The notes: generated from the letters alone by a model not told the origin. Numbered from the stretch's first letter, positions 35,901 to 47,574 are shown. The stretch: DNA of 64,000 nt from Eucalyptus grandis (GCF_016545825.1 NC_052617.1:55384472-55448471), one strand, 5' to 3'. Translations and numbers: made by a program.

Positions 35901-36297
35901 TTTTATTCCATATATAATATATCTCTCTCTTTTTTGTTTTTTTACTTCTATTTTCTATACCCATCCATACACAATTCTACTCCTCCTTGATTTAAAAAGT
36001 TGTAGCAGGCTAGCAGTGGCCCAGGGGTGATGACGACGAGAGGTAGTGGAAGCCAGCTTAAGCATTTCAGAGATTGGAAGCTTGTAACACCCTTTCTCTA
36101 CTCCTCTGTCAACCAAATAAATTACACATTCCACCAAACGAACTTCATTAAATGTTGGAACGAAAAAAGAAAAAGTTGTTCATTTACATAAACCCCGAAT
36201 GCAATTCTCTGCAAACAATCCGAAATTCATTTCCTCTGATCACCAGACCGAAGCAAGCTCTGATCGTCAGCCAGCTTTTTTGTTGTTACTCCTGCTG
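32960..36297 (-). repeat. Right arm of the large inverted repeat
   Basis: Reverse complement of 10,050-13,607. Compared with the left arm it lacks one ~215-bp duplicate and most of the GA run, and keeps a short ATGGCATGCGC segment near 33,612-33,622 that is missing from the left arm. The outer edge is at 36,297, the inner at about 32,960. The two arms face each other across 19.3 kb that contains the WAK locus. Confidence 0.9.
33339..35089 (+). mobile_element. Solo-LTR-like block in the right arm
   Basis: Counterpart of 11,280-13,215. Its start has lost about seven bases (TGAAGAGACATCTAAA instead of TGTTGACATCTAAA) and its end reads GGTCATGGCACA. Because both arms carry it at the same place, the LTR was there before the arms were duplicated. 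Confidence 0.6.
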
Positions 36298-36470
36298 ATC
36301 TCTATTTCCTTTCCCATTACCGCAATCATTCATCCAGCTTGCTCCTCTTATTTTTATTTCTATATTTCTCTCACTTGCTGCACTTTGAAAACATTCCACA
36401 ATTCTCTTCTCTTGGCTGGCCGAGAATTTGCTGGATTGATCGGTCTTCTTGATTTGCTTCCTCGTCACCC
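36298..36470. repeat. 173-bp perfect inverted copy of 33,623-33,795
   Basis: Immediately outside the right arm, 36,298-36,470 equals the reverse complement of 33,623-33,795 with no mismatch that I can find. It begins ATCTCTATTTCC and ends CGTCACCC. The equivalent stretch of the left arm (12,779-12,960) differs at many positions, so this copy came from the right arm, much later than the arms themselves. Confidence 0.92.
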
Positions 36471-38762
36471 TTTGATTTCTCCCTTGACCCCTTCTCTCTT
36501 GTGCCACCGCCTCAGCCGAACAGCTCAATTGCTACCCTCCTTCGGCTTCTCTCTCAATCTTTTCTCTTCTGTTTTTATTTCCTTTTGTTCCCTCTCCCTT
36601 CGAGCGAACTGAAGCACCATCTTCTGTCTTCTTCTTTCCCCCACCAAGGCCTCACGCCAACTGCAGCGCCACGTCCGAACCCCCATCTTCTTCAGTCAAC
36701 CAACAGAGCTTATTTGACCCCAAAGCCCCACCATTTGGACGCCGCCTCACCTGCGAAGCCAAATCCAGACCCTGCAAGCCCACGCTCTTCAAGTCCGTGA
36801 GCTTCAAGCAGCCCATCGAAGACCGAAGCAGCCGTGTCTTTTCTTTCCTTCGTCCGAGCCTTCACCTCCTTCGATCCACGCCCAGCAAACGCTAAGCATG
36901 CTGCCCTCTCCTCCACGCAGCCAAGAATCGAGCCGCTCCTTTGTTGGCCCATCTCCGCAAGCCCAGCCTCGGCGTTGATTCCATCTTCGTCCAGCAACAA
37001 ATCGAAGACAGCCCTGTCTTCGACCCAATTCGCTAAGTGCAGTAGCTCGAACAGCAAGTTCGTTGGCCGTTTTCAGCTGGTCCGAGCGTTCTGTCGGCCT
37101 CGTCATGAGTTGAAGTCTCGGCCGCCGTTGCGCCGCTGTCGCCGTGAGCCGATTTTCGGGCGTAACCGGTGAGTTGCATTCTAATCCTTTATTAGTGGGC
37201 TAATGACACTTAGAGGTGTGTTAGTTAGCTAATTTGTGGATTGATTATATCGATTAGGCTTAGGATGGCTTAATTAGATTAAGTATATAATTAGTATTTA
37301 GTTAGTGTAATTAGTTTACTTAGGTGGATTAGTTAGGAATTAGTTAGTTTATTTAGTTAGTGTATTTAGATTAAATTAAATAGGATGGTTAGATTTAATT
37401 GTTAGTTAGATTATTTAGTTTAGTTAATTTAGGTAAATTTAATCAAATGCTCTAAATTTATTTATTTTGTAATTTATTTAATTTATGGTAATTTATTTAA
37501 TTATTAATTATTTTCCAGAAATTAGGCCGGGATAGCCGGTGGACTGGAATTTCGTGCTGATTGCAATGGTGTGTTCAATTTCTGCAATTGAGTGTTAATT
37601 TATGTAAATTGAGTGTTGATTGGAATTTCGAGTATTTAATTCCAAAAATTATGAAATTCATTATTTATTCAAAAAATCCCGGGTGTCGGGTTTTAACACC
37701 AAAAATGGTTTTACGTACTATATAAACCAGTGGGATTTTAAATTGGAGGATATCAATTTTTCTAGAGTGAATTGACCATGTATCCACACACGACTATTTT
37801 ATCGTGTATTTCTAATACAAAGAAAATGGGTCAGGTTCACTATTTTAATTGAGACATTTGAGTGCAATGCACAGTGTCCTGGGCCGAGATTGATTGGTCG
37901 TGTGTTGGTTAAGAGAAACCGTTCTTGGCTGTTAAGCCGGATGTTACCCATTCATTGGGACTCGAGTCACAGTAGATTCTAGACCTACGCCCCTTTGGGA
38001 AAGCCATCTAATTGAGAGATGTTGTCGTGCTTAAAGGGGGTCAGACGACGCCTGGCAATGCCAGAAGACCGCCAATAGAGTTGGCCGTACCCTTGAGGGG
38101 TGTAATTAACAATTGGAACACATGATTGTTGAGTTTGATGCACCCGATTATGAGACCAAAACTGTGTGACATAGAATAGGACGTGTCATAACGGTTTGGC
38201 TTTATAATCAGGACCCTGGTGATTAATTGAATTGATGAGGTGTTCAAGTTGTTATGTGCATTGATTATATGCATTGCGATATGAACTATACTGACATGCA
38301 GAAAAGGAAACTGAGGCGAGGTAAGTCCTCTGTGTCAATTGAGTGGTTATGTGGTTAGGACACTTCCAGGTGTATTTCCCTCCTAATCGGGGCTTAGATT
38401 GTGAACTCGCTGAGATTTATATCTCACTCCGTCGTGGGCTTAAAATTTTCATGGCTGTAGAGGGAGGACTTGGAGCTGAGCTGAGGTGACCTGAAGAGTA
38501 GGTCAGATAGGACAACCTCTTTTTGAGAACTAGTCTTTTGGTTATAGACTATTGTAAAAGACTCAGTATGTTTATAAGAGTGTGGTTTGTTTGTGAATGT
38601 GATATCCTGCTTTTCTATCTCGAGATAGTTACTGTCAGGGGATTTGTTATTTGCTTCCGCATGTGCAATAAAATAAAAGGGTTAGCAACTGGTCCTGAGA
38701 AGTCGCATAGTTTTTATCGACCAGAGAGGGATGGGCATGCGCTCGAGTATCGGGACGTGACA
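36471..38762 (+). mobile_element. LTR-like sequence ending in GGGACGTGACA
   Basis: A pyrimidine-rich leader (36,471-37,170) ends at a good donor-like GGTGAGTTG, followed by AT-rich sequence built of TTAGTTAG-type words (37,190-37,500). A CTATATAAACC box lies near 37,717, and the block ends ATCGGGACGTGACA at 38,762, an edge seen in plant Ty3/gypsy LTRs. I infer a gypsy LTR or leader; its start and target duplication are not resolved. Proline- and serine-rich open frames at 36,500-37,170 are explained by base composition. Confidence 0.45.
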
Positions 38763-41700
38763 AATTTTATCCATGAAAAAATATTAAGCATTTATTTTTA
38801 ATTTACATTTTTTTCATTTTATTGGATCGATGGTGGATGTATTTAAATTAATGGTTCTGAGCTTTAAATTGACAAATCGGACTAAGCCCACGAAGAGAGC
38901 AAATTGGCCCAAGCCCGTATTTGAAAAAATCCTATTGCAATTTTCGAAAAATCAATAGAGAATATTCATTTTTGTAAAGGAAATCAAGAAGAGGTGTAGA
39001 AAATAAAAAGTAATATTACGTGCGAAAATGAAATCTACGTGGATGTTGATTTGAAAAGGAAATTAAAATCCTAATTTTTGGTCTACAAAAAGGTTACTCG
39101 TGTAAGATTTCGGAGGGGGCCACACACATTAAATATACGGCCAGCCCTTTTTATGAGCTCGTAGGGTTTGTTTTCACTTGGGGGAAATTTGGCAAAAAGA
39201 AAGAGCAATTCCTCTATCGTTAAAAAAAAAGGCCAAAATCAGTCCCTTTTTCCTTTTCTTCGACCGGCGGCAGAAGAAAAGAAGAAGAACTGCAGCAACG
39301 ACAAGTCCGCTGCAGCAGAAGAAGAGAGCAGAGAGAGAGAGAACAGAGAGGAGACGTGAGGGAGTACACGGTGAGAGAAAAACCAAGAAAAAAAGGAAAA
39401 TACGAGGAACGCCGCCCGCAACAGCCGAGCCGCCGCCTTGTTGCGCCTTCACCCGCCGGTCACCGCTGCTGCCCCGCCTCTGCTCCGACGCCCCTGCAGT
39501 TTCGCCATCTGCGCCGCCCGAGCGACGACGCCTTTGCTGTGACGCCGCGACCCGCCCCGATTGCTACTCCGACGACCAGCGAGCACCTCGCCATTGGACC
39601 GACGCCGCCGCCCCTACCCACTGCACCAGCAACGGCGCCTTGCTTCGCTCACCCGTCCGCGAACCCGAACGCTTGCAGCGGCCGCATCCTGCTCCGCTCG
39701 CCGGCCTCCTGTTCTCGCTGTGCTCGACGCCGTGGCCTCGACGACGCAGGTCCCGATCCGAACCGTCGCCCCTTCCTCGAGCGACTCCCCGTTTTGCTGT
39801 CCCCTGCGACCCGCGCATCTCGCCCGAAGCCGCGCCCGCCGCAACAAGACGTCCTCGCTACGCCGTGGCCTAGCCCCGTCACCAGCAGCTCGCCCGATCG
39901 CCGCCTCTGTTTTCGCCGCATCCTTGCACGCCAGTCCGAATCAGCCCTCTCCGAGCGACGCCACCGCGACCACGGCGGCTCGAGTCAGCTGCGCATCTGC
40001 TGCCCCCTTGCCGGAGCTCCGACGACCGTGCTCCTCCACCCGCGGCTGCCTTTCACCACAACGACCGCAGCAGTCAACGCAGGCGTCGAGGCCTTTCAGG
40101 TTGTTCTTGACGCCGAGTATCAACTAAGGGAGTAGGAACCCAGAAGAAAAAAAATCCAATCTTTACGTGTCGCATGCTGTGATTTGTTGCGGTGTTGTTG
40201 CTGGACATCTGCATAGCCGACATCACGAGCACGACCTCGGGGGCGCACCGTCCCGACCAAGCCAAGAGACCCACCACCACGCGCAAGCCTTGCGTGAAAA
40301 GAAAGAAAAAAAGAATAAAAGAACAAAAGGAAAAAGGAAAATCACATTAGGTAGTTTTTCTATTTACTTATTTTATTTTACTTTACTTTATTTTTTCTTT
40401 TTAGTATAATTATTCCTTAACGTAAGATTGAGATTTTGACATGAAATTGCTTATGAAATTTGGGATTGATAGTTCGATTTTCGCGCCCGAAATCCGACTC
40501 GCAATCGCTTGAAAAATTGCCAATCCGATTTCATGCCCGAGATTTGATTCACGATTTATTTAAAAATTGGCCAATCTGGCCTCATATGCGAAATATGGTT
40601 CGTCAATTTGTTAATATCGATCTTATCTTATCTAATTTGCCATCATGTTAGTTAAATTAATTTTACTTTTGTAAAAAGAAAAAATCCAAAAAATATTTGA
40701 ATTAGGATTATTTTTGTTTTAAAATATCTCCTATTATCTTGCATATTTAGAATAGGGATTTTATTTCGAATTTCTTAAAAAATGCATTCATTTAGGATGT
40801 TAGTTTTTTTTTTAAATTTGAATTGCAGGTTTAATTATTTGGCAATTTTAATTTCGAATTTCATAAAAGAAAAAGAAAAAGAAATTAGAATTAGGGCATT
40901 CTTTGTATGTCATTGCATATTATGATAAAATTGTACTTAGTTTAATTCTAGATAATAATTTTCTTAATTTACTATAAGTTTAGATATTAGATAGATTGCA
41001 TTTTAGGATTATTTGGGTTAAGATAATATTTTAGTTTAAATTAGGATTCGGCTTAACCTAATTCCTAATGTAAATTGAATAGAATCTTAATCACATTAAA
41101 TAATTTTCACATTTTCCTAATTCCGAATTTCATAAAAAAAATACAAAAATATCTTAGAATAAATTAGTTCTATTCTCTGGGATAGATTGCATTTTTAGGA
41201 AAAAATTAAAAAATGTCATGTAAATATCATATAAGATTAGATTCATGAAAGGCACGTTATTTTGAGATTGTTATTAGGTCCATTTAATCAGAAATTACAT
41301 GACATTAGAATTAGGTCATTTAGTTATATTGCATTGCATATTGCATGTTTTTCATTAAATAAAGTGAAAAAAAAAAAGAAATTACGTGCTAATTAAAAAT
41401 CATATGCAGGGTTGTTGATGTGAATTCTGATTTAATAAAGCAAATGCTTTCGTTGCTATGAGGTAAGTCTTACAATTTATTTATTGCTTTTCTTGGATGT
41501 TAAATTGATGGTTTGTGCACCCACATGAAAGCCTCACATGTTAGGAAAATAGCTTAAAACTAATTCAAGCCGCTTGCCAAACATTTTTCAAAATAAAAGA
41601 GAAAAGTACCGAAAGAACGTTAGAGAAATATAATTTAACCAAGTCTCCGAACTCATAAATCTCTTGTTCGTAGGAATAAAGTAAATCTTCCATTACTAAT

Positions 41701-41875
41701 CGACCCACCAAAAATAGATTAGTGGCGAATCTTAATTAAAAATTAATTGCATGTTAAAAACTTGAACCTAAGTCTCGAATTGGTATGGGCTTAGGAGAGC
41801 CCGAACTAAGACTAGGCTTAATAATCCATTAGTCAAACTCTAAGTGGTTCACACCCGAAAATTTGATCGCGACAC
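38763..41875 (+). mobile_element. Ty3/gypsy LTR, related to the Ogre-type LTR but inverted
   Basis: The last ~1.5 kb matches the reverse complement of 50,233-51,460: both contain a block of GATTTCATGCCCGAG-like repeats (40,470-40,600 and 51,310-51,450), the GGTGGGTCGATTAG region and the edge GATCGCGACA/TGTCGCGACC. The middle (39,170-40,300) is GC-rich and arginine/proline-biased in all frames. The right edge at 41,875 is precise, because it interrupts a WAK kinase exon. The left edge is not resolved. Probably a solo or 3' LTR. Confidence 0.7.
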
Positions 41876-42637
41876 TCTTGTTCGTAAATTGACTTGTTTG
41901 ATAATACTCAGGATCCAAGTATCCAGAGGTTCCTCACACCTTTGTGGTCAAGTGTGTTTGGTCGATGGGAATCAATTTGGAAGCTCCAAAATCTGCCACT
42001 TTGGCTTGATATTTTTCATCCAAAAGTATATTTGATGACTTGATATCACGATGATAAATCGGTTTGGCCGCATCAGAGTGCAAATATGAAAGAGCCATGG
42101 CAACTTCATTGGAAATTCTTAATCGCATTTCCCATGAGACGGGAAATTCTTCGTTTGGGTCATGAAGATGGCGGTAGAGAGTTCCATTGGGGACAAATTC
42201 ATATACCAAAAGAGAGACTTCACTCTCCAAAAAAAATCCTAATAGTTTTACCATATTTCTGTGATTGATTTCAGAGAGAATGACGATTTCATTGGCAAAC
42301 TGTTCAACTTGTCATGCATCAATAACTTTGGATTTCTTGACCGCAATAATTGTTTTGTCTATCAACACTCCCTTGTGAATAGCTTCTTGACCACATTGAC
42401 CCAATATTCGATTCTTATTGAAATGATCTGTAGCCCCGTTCGACACTTTGTTAAGGCAAATAACTTGCCTTTCTCCACATGTTTGTCTTCAATAGAAGTT
42501 AGGCGTTGTTGCAACAAAAATCCGCCATTACGTTTAAAGAAATTTTGTTTGAGCTTTGCCTCACGCCTTCTTTTGATGTATTTGTTTAACCACCAACAAA
42601 GCAAAAGCAACATTATGGCTCTGGCACCCGTGCTTGC
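41876..42637 (-). pseudogene. Second WAK-like kinase, exon 3 fragment
   Basis: Minus strand. From the hAT junction: transmembrane IMLLLLCWWLNKYIKRRREA, KRNGGFLLQQRL, kinase subdomains I-II in broken frames, [40 protein letters not shown] with an intact HRD, and [18 protein letters not shown]. Stops at 42,312-42,314 (TGA) and 41,934-41,936 (TGA, in the activation segment) and a frameshift near 42,430 disable it. The activation-segment end YLDPEYYQTS is readable to 41,876, where a gypsy LTR cuts the gene; the C-terminal lobe is missing. Exons 1 and 2 are not in the window. It resembles, but is clearly diverged from, the WAK at 14,743-25,611. Confidence 0.88.
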
Positions 42638-43521
42638 TAGGGGTGATCGGGTCCAGGGTGGGTAGGGTCTAGACCCGGACCCTGTACCCAACCCTATTAT
42701 AACCGGTTCTCTTTTTTTGAACTATGTTCCCGACCCTGTTTGCATTGGACCTTATTCCCAACCTATCCTATTTTTCCGATCCAGGAACAGGGTTGACCCT
42801 ATTTATATTGGAACCTGTTTTGCATAAAAATTGTTGTATCTTTTTATTAACCTTAGAGAAGCAAGTCTAGATAAGTTGTCTGCTGAAACAAAAAAAGGCC
42901 GGACCAAGCACATCATTCGACCAAACTCATTGGGAACATGTATAAAATTTGGACCCCCCTTGAAAAAAACAACCAAGTATATAATTCGACCATCTCGCAT
43001 CCCAAGATCCCACAAGGTACATCGAGTTTCTCATATTCCAATAATATACAAGTTAACAATTTAGCCAATTAATTAGTTGTAGGACAATTTTTGGCTGATC
43101 ACATATCAACCTTATCCTTGATGTGCTCGATCTTCTTCTCTTTCTTTGGCCTTGCGCTCCATATGATACAAAATCTCTGACAAAAACCTAAAATTCATAT
43201 ATAAAGAAAAATCAACAAGAATCTATACTCTAGAGACATGCAAAAGTTATGATTTAATAAAGTCTATTTACTTACCACAAAATTGGAGTTTCCACAAAAT
43301 GAAGTTTATTTTCCAATGATAATATCCTTGGTAAGACAATCCAAATCTATAAATAAATAAATAAATAAAAAGAGAGAGAGATTAAATAAGGCATTCACTT
43401 AATAGATAGTTATGCGAATGAATTACAAGATAAAAATAAATATATATAACTTACCCGCCTCAAACTTTTATGCATTCTCGATACACTCTTCAACATTAAT
43501 TGGCACGTGAATAGCTCTTAA

Positions 43522-45578
43522 TCAATCTTGAGTACAAATTAAACCTTCCACCCCTCTAGGAGTCAAAGAACTTCGAAGGCCATCAAGTACACATCCCGAT
43601 GTACTAAAAGCCGACTCTGAAGCAACGGTAGTTACGGGAATAGACAAAACATTTCGAGTTATCAAAGATAAGATTTTATACTTTGACCCAATACTCTTCC
43701 ACCACATCAAAATATCAATATTAAGGATATCTTCACTTTCAGTTTTAAGATACCGATCAAGCTCAAATTTGTTTTCATCCAATACTCTTTTCTTCGCATG
43801 GAGAAAGCTTTTGTGCCAAGCATCGATTTCACAATCATTGTCATCAATATCAACATTGGAAACACTACTACTGTTACTCACACTTGAATCACCAAATTTT
43901 TTCTTTACTAGAAGAGCCAACAAAAGATCGCTCATAAGATTTATACAAATTCTCCAAAGCGACCTTCACTTTATCATGCATCTCATCAATTTTTGCTTCA
44001 TCATCATAGATTTGTTCAAAACAGAACTTTACATAACTCAACTCCTTGTAAGATCTAATGCAACCGCAATCAATGCCATCATATTAATTTTATCAAAACT
44101 CCCATAATACGTGTACTTCTATTTCATTTTTAAACCCATAGCTTGAAGTTTTGGGTCTAAAGAATTCGCCACATTATTCAAATACTTGTACAACTTAGCT
44201 ATCTCATCAAAATAACCATTTGAAGTAACATATGAATTACCCGACATCCTTTTGGTTGTATCATAAAACCATCTTAGAAATTTAGAAAGAATGATGGCAT
44301 TTTCCCAATCTTCATCTTCAGAAGGATCATTGTCAATTTCCTTTAAGAAAAATAAATATTCATCTTCCATTCTTTTAAAGCTTTCTTGAACTTTATGGCG
44401 GTATCTAACATCATGTAAGTGGAGTTCATCTAGTGACAACATCAAGACAAACCGAACCATTGTATGCAATCCTCTCACTCTCAATGCAAGCTTTGAATGT
44501 CTTAGCTCTCGCCGGAGAACTCCTCACATACCTAACTATATTTTGGATGCGTGCAATAGAAGCACGCACCTCATTCAATCCGTCTCTTACTATCAAGTTA
44601 AGTATATGAGCAGCGCATCTCATATGTAAAGCATCGCCATTCAAAATAAAAAATCTTTCTTCTGACAATTTTTCTTTCAAATAACTAACGGCCACATTAT
44701 TTGAACTTGCATTATCCACTATTATTGTGGACACCTTTCTTTCTATTCCCCAATTATAAATGCATTTCCCCACCATTTTACCAATCTCCTTACCCTTATG
44801 ACTATGCGTCATCACAAAATTGATTATTCTTTTTTACAACTACCAATTTTCATCAATATAATATGCAGTAAGACACAAATAGTTCAAGTTTTGAATAGAA
44901 TTCTACATATTCGTTGTGAGTGCAATCCTAGATTTAAGCTTACCAAAGTAAGCTTTCAAACAAGTCCTTTCACTTAGATATAACTTCATACAATCTCTTG
45001 CCATTGTAAATCGTGAAAGATGATGGAAAAAAGGTTGTAATTCAATAACAAAATCGCGAAAACCAATACGCTCAACCATGGAAAATGGCTGCTCATCAAT
45101 AATAATCATTCGAGCAAGCATATTCCTACAACGTTCTTAATTAAATTTCCATGTCGTTAAGACACTATTAGTAGTAGTATTTTCCCCAACCTCGCCAACC
45201 ACATCTCTGTCTCGTGATACAATCAACATTTGCTTTTTATGTGTACGAAGATACTTTTTGCACTTTCTCAAGTTTTTCCACATAGTAGTGGTTCAATGAT
45301 TAACATTATACACATAATCCATCCCGCAATGAATGCACTTCATCTTAACTGTTTTTTTATGTTTTCTCATCTATAATTCTCGAAAAATGATCCCAACAAT
45401 CTGATTGATTAGCTCGCTTTTTACCCGAAGCAGTATGAGAGTTAGGTAACCTCACCTTGTTTGTCGCGCTTAAGGTTGCAGATTCCACTTCATCAACTCC
45501 ATGGAATGGCAATTCCATGAGTGGACTCATTTCATTATGTCCCTCTACTTCCATTAATATGTCTTTGTCTTGATCCAT
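43522..45578 (-). pseudogene. hAT transposase (BED zinc finger, RICESLEEPER-type), broken
   Basis: Reading on the minus strand: an acidic N-terminus (45,357-45,578) leads to a BED-type zinc finger (MKCIHCGMDYVYNVNHW near 45,320, after a frameshift). Then comes ERIGFRDFVIELQPFF (45,000-45,120), the catalytic-core segment STIIVDNASSNNVAVSYLKE with MRCAAHILNLIVRDGL (44,426-44,815), a helical region (44,119-44,484), and the C-terminal dimerisation domain with SIPVTTVASESAFSTSGCVL (43,522-43,935). At least five frames are needed, so no transposase can be made from it. Family role: cut-and-paste transposition with 8-bp target duplication. Confidence 0.9.
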
Positions 45579-46331
45579 TGATTGAAAACTGAAAAAAAAA
45601 AATTATATAACATTAGGATTCTACAAAAACATATTAGTTTTTATAGTAAATCAAATCTCTCAATGTAACTTTGGAGACAAAACGTAATTCATGGTCTAAC
45701 ATGGTAAATCAAATCTCTCATTAGGTGTGCATTGGAAATGTAGAATGCTGATCTTTTGGCACTATGTAATTCATGGTCTAACATAAGAAATCACTCCACT
45801 TTTACTTAACTTCAGTGCTGTGAAAATACAAGTTTCCTATTATCTCTATCACGAACAAGAATTACAAGCTTCAGATAATACTCCCTGTGGAATAACCTAT
45901 TCAACATAAACAAGCAAACGCAAACTGGGTTCAAGAAAAAACAAGACATGGCAATAATGGCAAATAAATCAATTTTTTCGCCTTCCTTGATATTGGATTG
46001 TGAACAGGTAACAAACCAGAATGAATCAAAAGAGCAAACAGCCGGAAAGATTCAAAACCAGACTTTCATAAAATAAAAGAGGAATTCACAAAGGTGCTCA
46101 CGGACCCAAGCAACCATTCAGTTTAAATAGTCACTCGTGAAAATCAAGATCCTCACGGACCTACTTCATTTGGGCAATTCTGTGAATTAAGATGCTAGAC
46201 TTCTACCAGTCCAAAGCAGAGAATAACATATGAAACCTTGGAAGATTAGCCAACCACTAAATTCAGCAGAAAAATCAACTACAAAAGGGATAAAATTCAG
46301 CAATACAGATCATATCATGGGGTAAGTAGAA
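45579..46331. other. hAT internal non-coding segment
   Basis: AT-rich sequence between the transposase start and the captured gene fragment. It has short direct repeats (GTAATTCATGGTCTAACAT at about 45,689 and 45,767; AAATCAAATCTCTCA at about 45,650 and 45,708). It may hold the transposase promoter; I cannot define it. Confidence 0.5.
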
Positions 46332-47080
46332 CTAATTAGCCGGCAGCTCACGACGAAGAGTAAAAATCGTGCTTACTGGCTCCGGTGCCGGCGCGGGGAA
46401 CGGGGACTTGTCGAACAGCTCGGCCGGGAGGAGGATGTTGTTGACGGTGAAGATTGTGACAGGGGTGGAGTCGAGCACCGTGCTGGCCACCCGCGAGGAG
46501 TCGACTCCGGTGTCGAGTGCGACGGAGTCGCCGGTGGTCTTCACGGTGAAATTGTACTTCCCGGCGTCGTTCGTGGCGAGGGTGTTGATTGGGGCACTAC
46601 TTGTCTTCAGGGACTCGATTGGGGTGTAGTTCGCCACCGCATGGTACAGTAGGAGCGACACGAGCTCACGTTGAGCGCGAACACCGTTAGGCCCTTGTCT
46701 AGTGCCGACTCGTATGTCTTGATGACGCCGCTTGAGACGAGGAGGCTCGTGAACGTCTTGCATTCGGCCTTCTCAAGTAGCGCCGTCACGTTTGTGTCCG
46801 AGGCCGACGGCGTCGGGGCGGCAAGGATGGCCGGGACTAGGATGGGGGCGTTGATCTAGAGGACAGAGATGTTGTAGGGGATCTACTTCACCGACTTGGT
46901 GTACGACGAGTCAAGCTTGAACCCGGGGGCGACGATGCTGAAGCCAACCTTGCCGCCTTGGAGGTCGGTGATGTTGACGAAGCTGGTGTTGTCGGGGGCG
47001 TTCCCGGCTGTGAGTGTCGTGGGAGGAAGGCGACGATGGGTGAGCGGAAGCAGCGTCAGCGGCGCAGCGCTCGGATGGAT
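46332..47080 (-). pseudogene. Captured fasciclin-like arabinogalactan (FLA) fragment
   Basis: Minus strand, GC-rich against AT-rich surroundings. It reads [76 protein letters not shown], then after a deletion/shift [58 protein letters not shown]. These are the end of one fasciclin domain and most of another, with the conserved YH motif and the start of the proline-rich arabinogalactan region, as in plant FLA8/FLA10-type cell-wall proteins. Signal peptide and GPI end are absent. Two in-frame TAG stops (near 46,886 and 46,857) and a loss near 46,660 show it is dead. It lies inside the hAT ends. Confidence 0.9.
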
Positions 47081-47149
47081 CGGCGGAGGTGAGAGCTTGA
47101 AAGTAAAGATAGAAACTGAAAGTTAGAAATGAATTAGGGTTTTGCCTTA

Positions 47150-47355
47150 AAAACCGGTTCTCAAACCGGTTCCTGAGCCTGTCCGGTTGATCCGGTGGGT
47201 ATTCCCTCGGAACCGGTTCCCGGATCGGTTCAAACAGGGTCTGAACTTTGGGAACCGGTTCTTGGACCGGTTTCAACCGGAACCGGTTCCCGACCCTGTT
47301 TTCTGGGTGGGCTGATCTGGGAACTAGGTTGACCCAGTCCGGTTGCACACCCCTA
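47150..47355. repeat. hAT 5' sub-terminal CCGGTT motif cluster
   Basis: About nine CCGGTT or AACCGG motifs, several as the palindrome AACCGGTT, lie within 200 bases of the right end. Clusters of this kind are the transposase-binding sub-terminal repeats of hAT elements such as Ac/Ds; the exact motif for this family is inferred. Confidence 0.7.
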
Positions 47356-47574
47356 GTGCCTGCCCATGTGTCCAAACAGGTCAACGGGAATTGCTACGTC
47401 ATTGTCAACAAATTAGCTTCCACTAATTTAACAAGTGCTTTTAAGCTTTGAAGAGAGAGAGACTAAAAGGAGGATTAGCTCAACAAAATAATTCGAAAAT
47501 ATTATGCATCATTTATGGGTGAGAAACAAAGATACAATCAAATTGCTAAAAGCAGACTATGAAATTACAAATAA

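Larger units (their letters stand above)
42638..47355 (-). mobile_element. hAT DNA transposon, 4.7 kb, carrying a host gene fragment
   Basis: Ends are 8-bp inverted TAGGGGTG (42,638-42,645 and, inverted, 47,348-47,355). The flanks GTGCTTGC (42,630-42,637) and GTGCCTGC (47,356-47,363) form an 8-bp target duplication with one mismatch, typical for hAT. Sub-terminal sequences at both ends hold CCCGACCCTGTTT, and the right end is full of AACCGGTT-type motifs. Inside are a broken BED/hAT transposase and, 5' to it, a fasciclin-like arabinogalactan fragment. It sits at the splice acceptor of the second WAK exon 3. Confidence 0.92.

Noticed and set aside
10050..36297. A giant terminal-inverted-repeat transposon with the WAK gene as cargo
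   Set aside because: The arm ends show no target duplication and no transposon-like termini, and the core holds unrelated old insertions and no transposase.
36500..37172. Serine/proline-rich plus-strand frames followed by a GTGAGT donor
   Set aside because: Pyrimidine-rich leader-like sequence inside an LTR-like block; overlapping frames are open on both strands and no domain is seen. The donor may be real but I cannot place a gene.
39178..40135. Long arginine- and proline-rich open frames on both strands
   Set aside because: They lie in the GC-rich part of an LTR; several frames are open at once and none has a domain, so base composition explains them.
46332..47080. An independent functional FLA gene
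   Set aside because: No signal peptide or GPI end, two in-frame stops and an internal loss, and it lies wholly inside the hAT terminal repeats.
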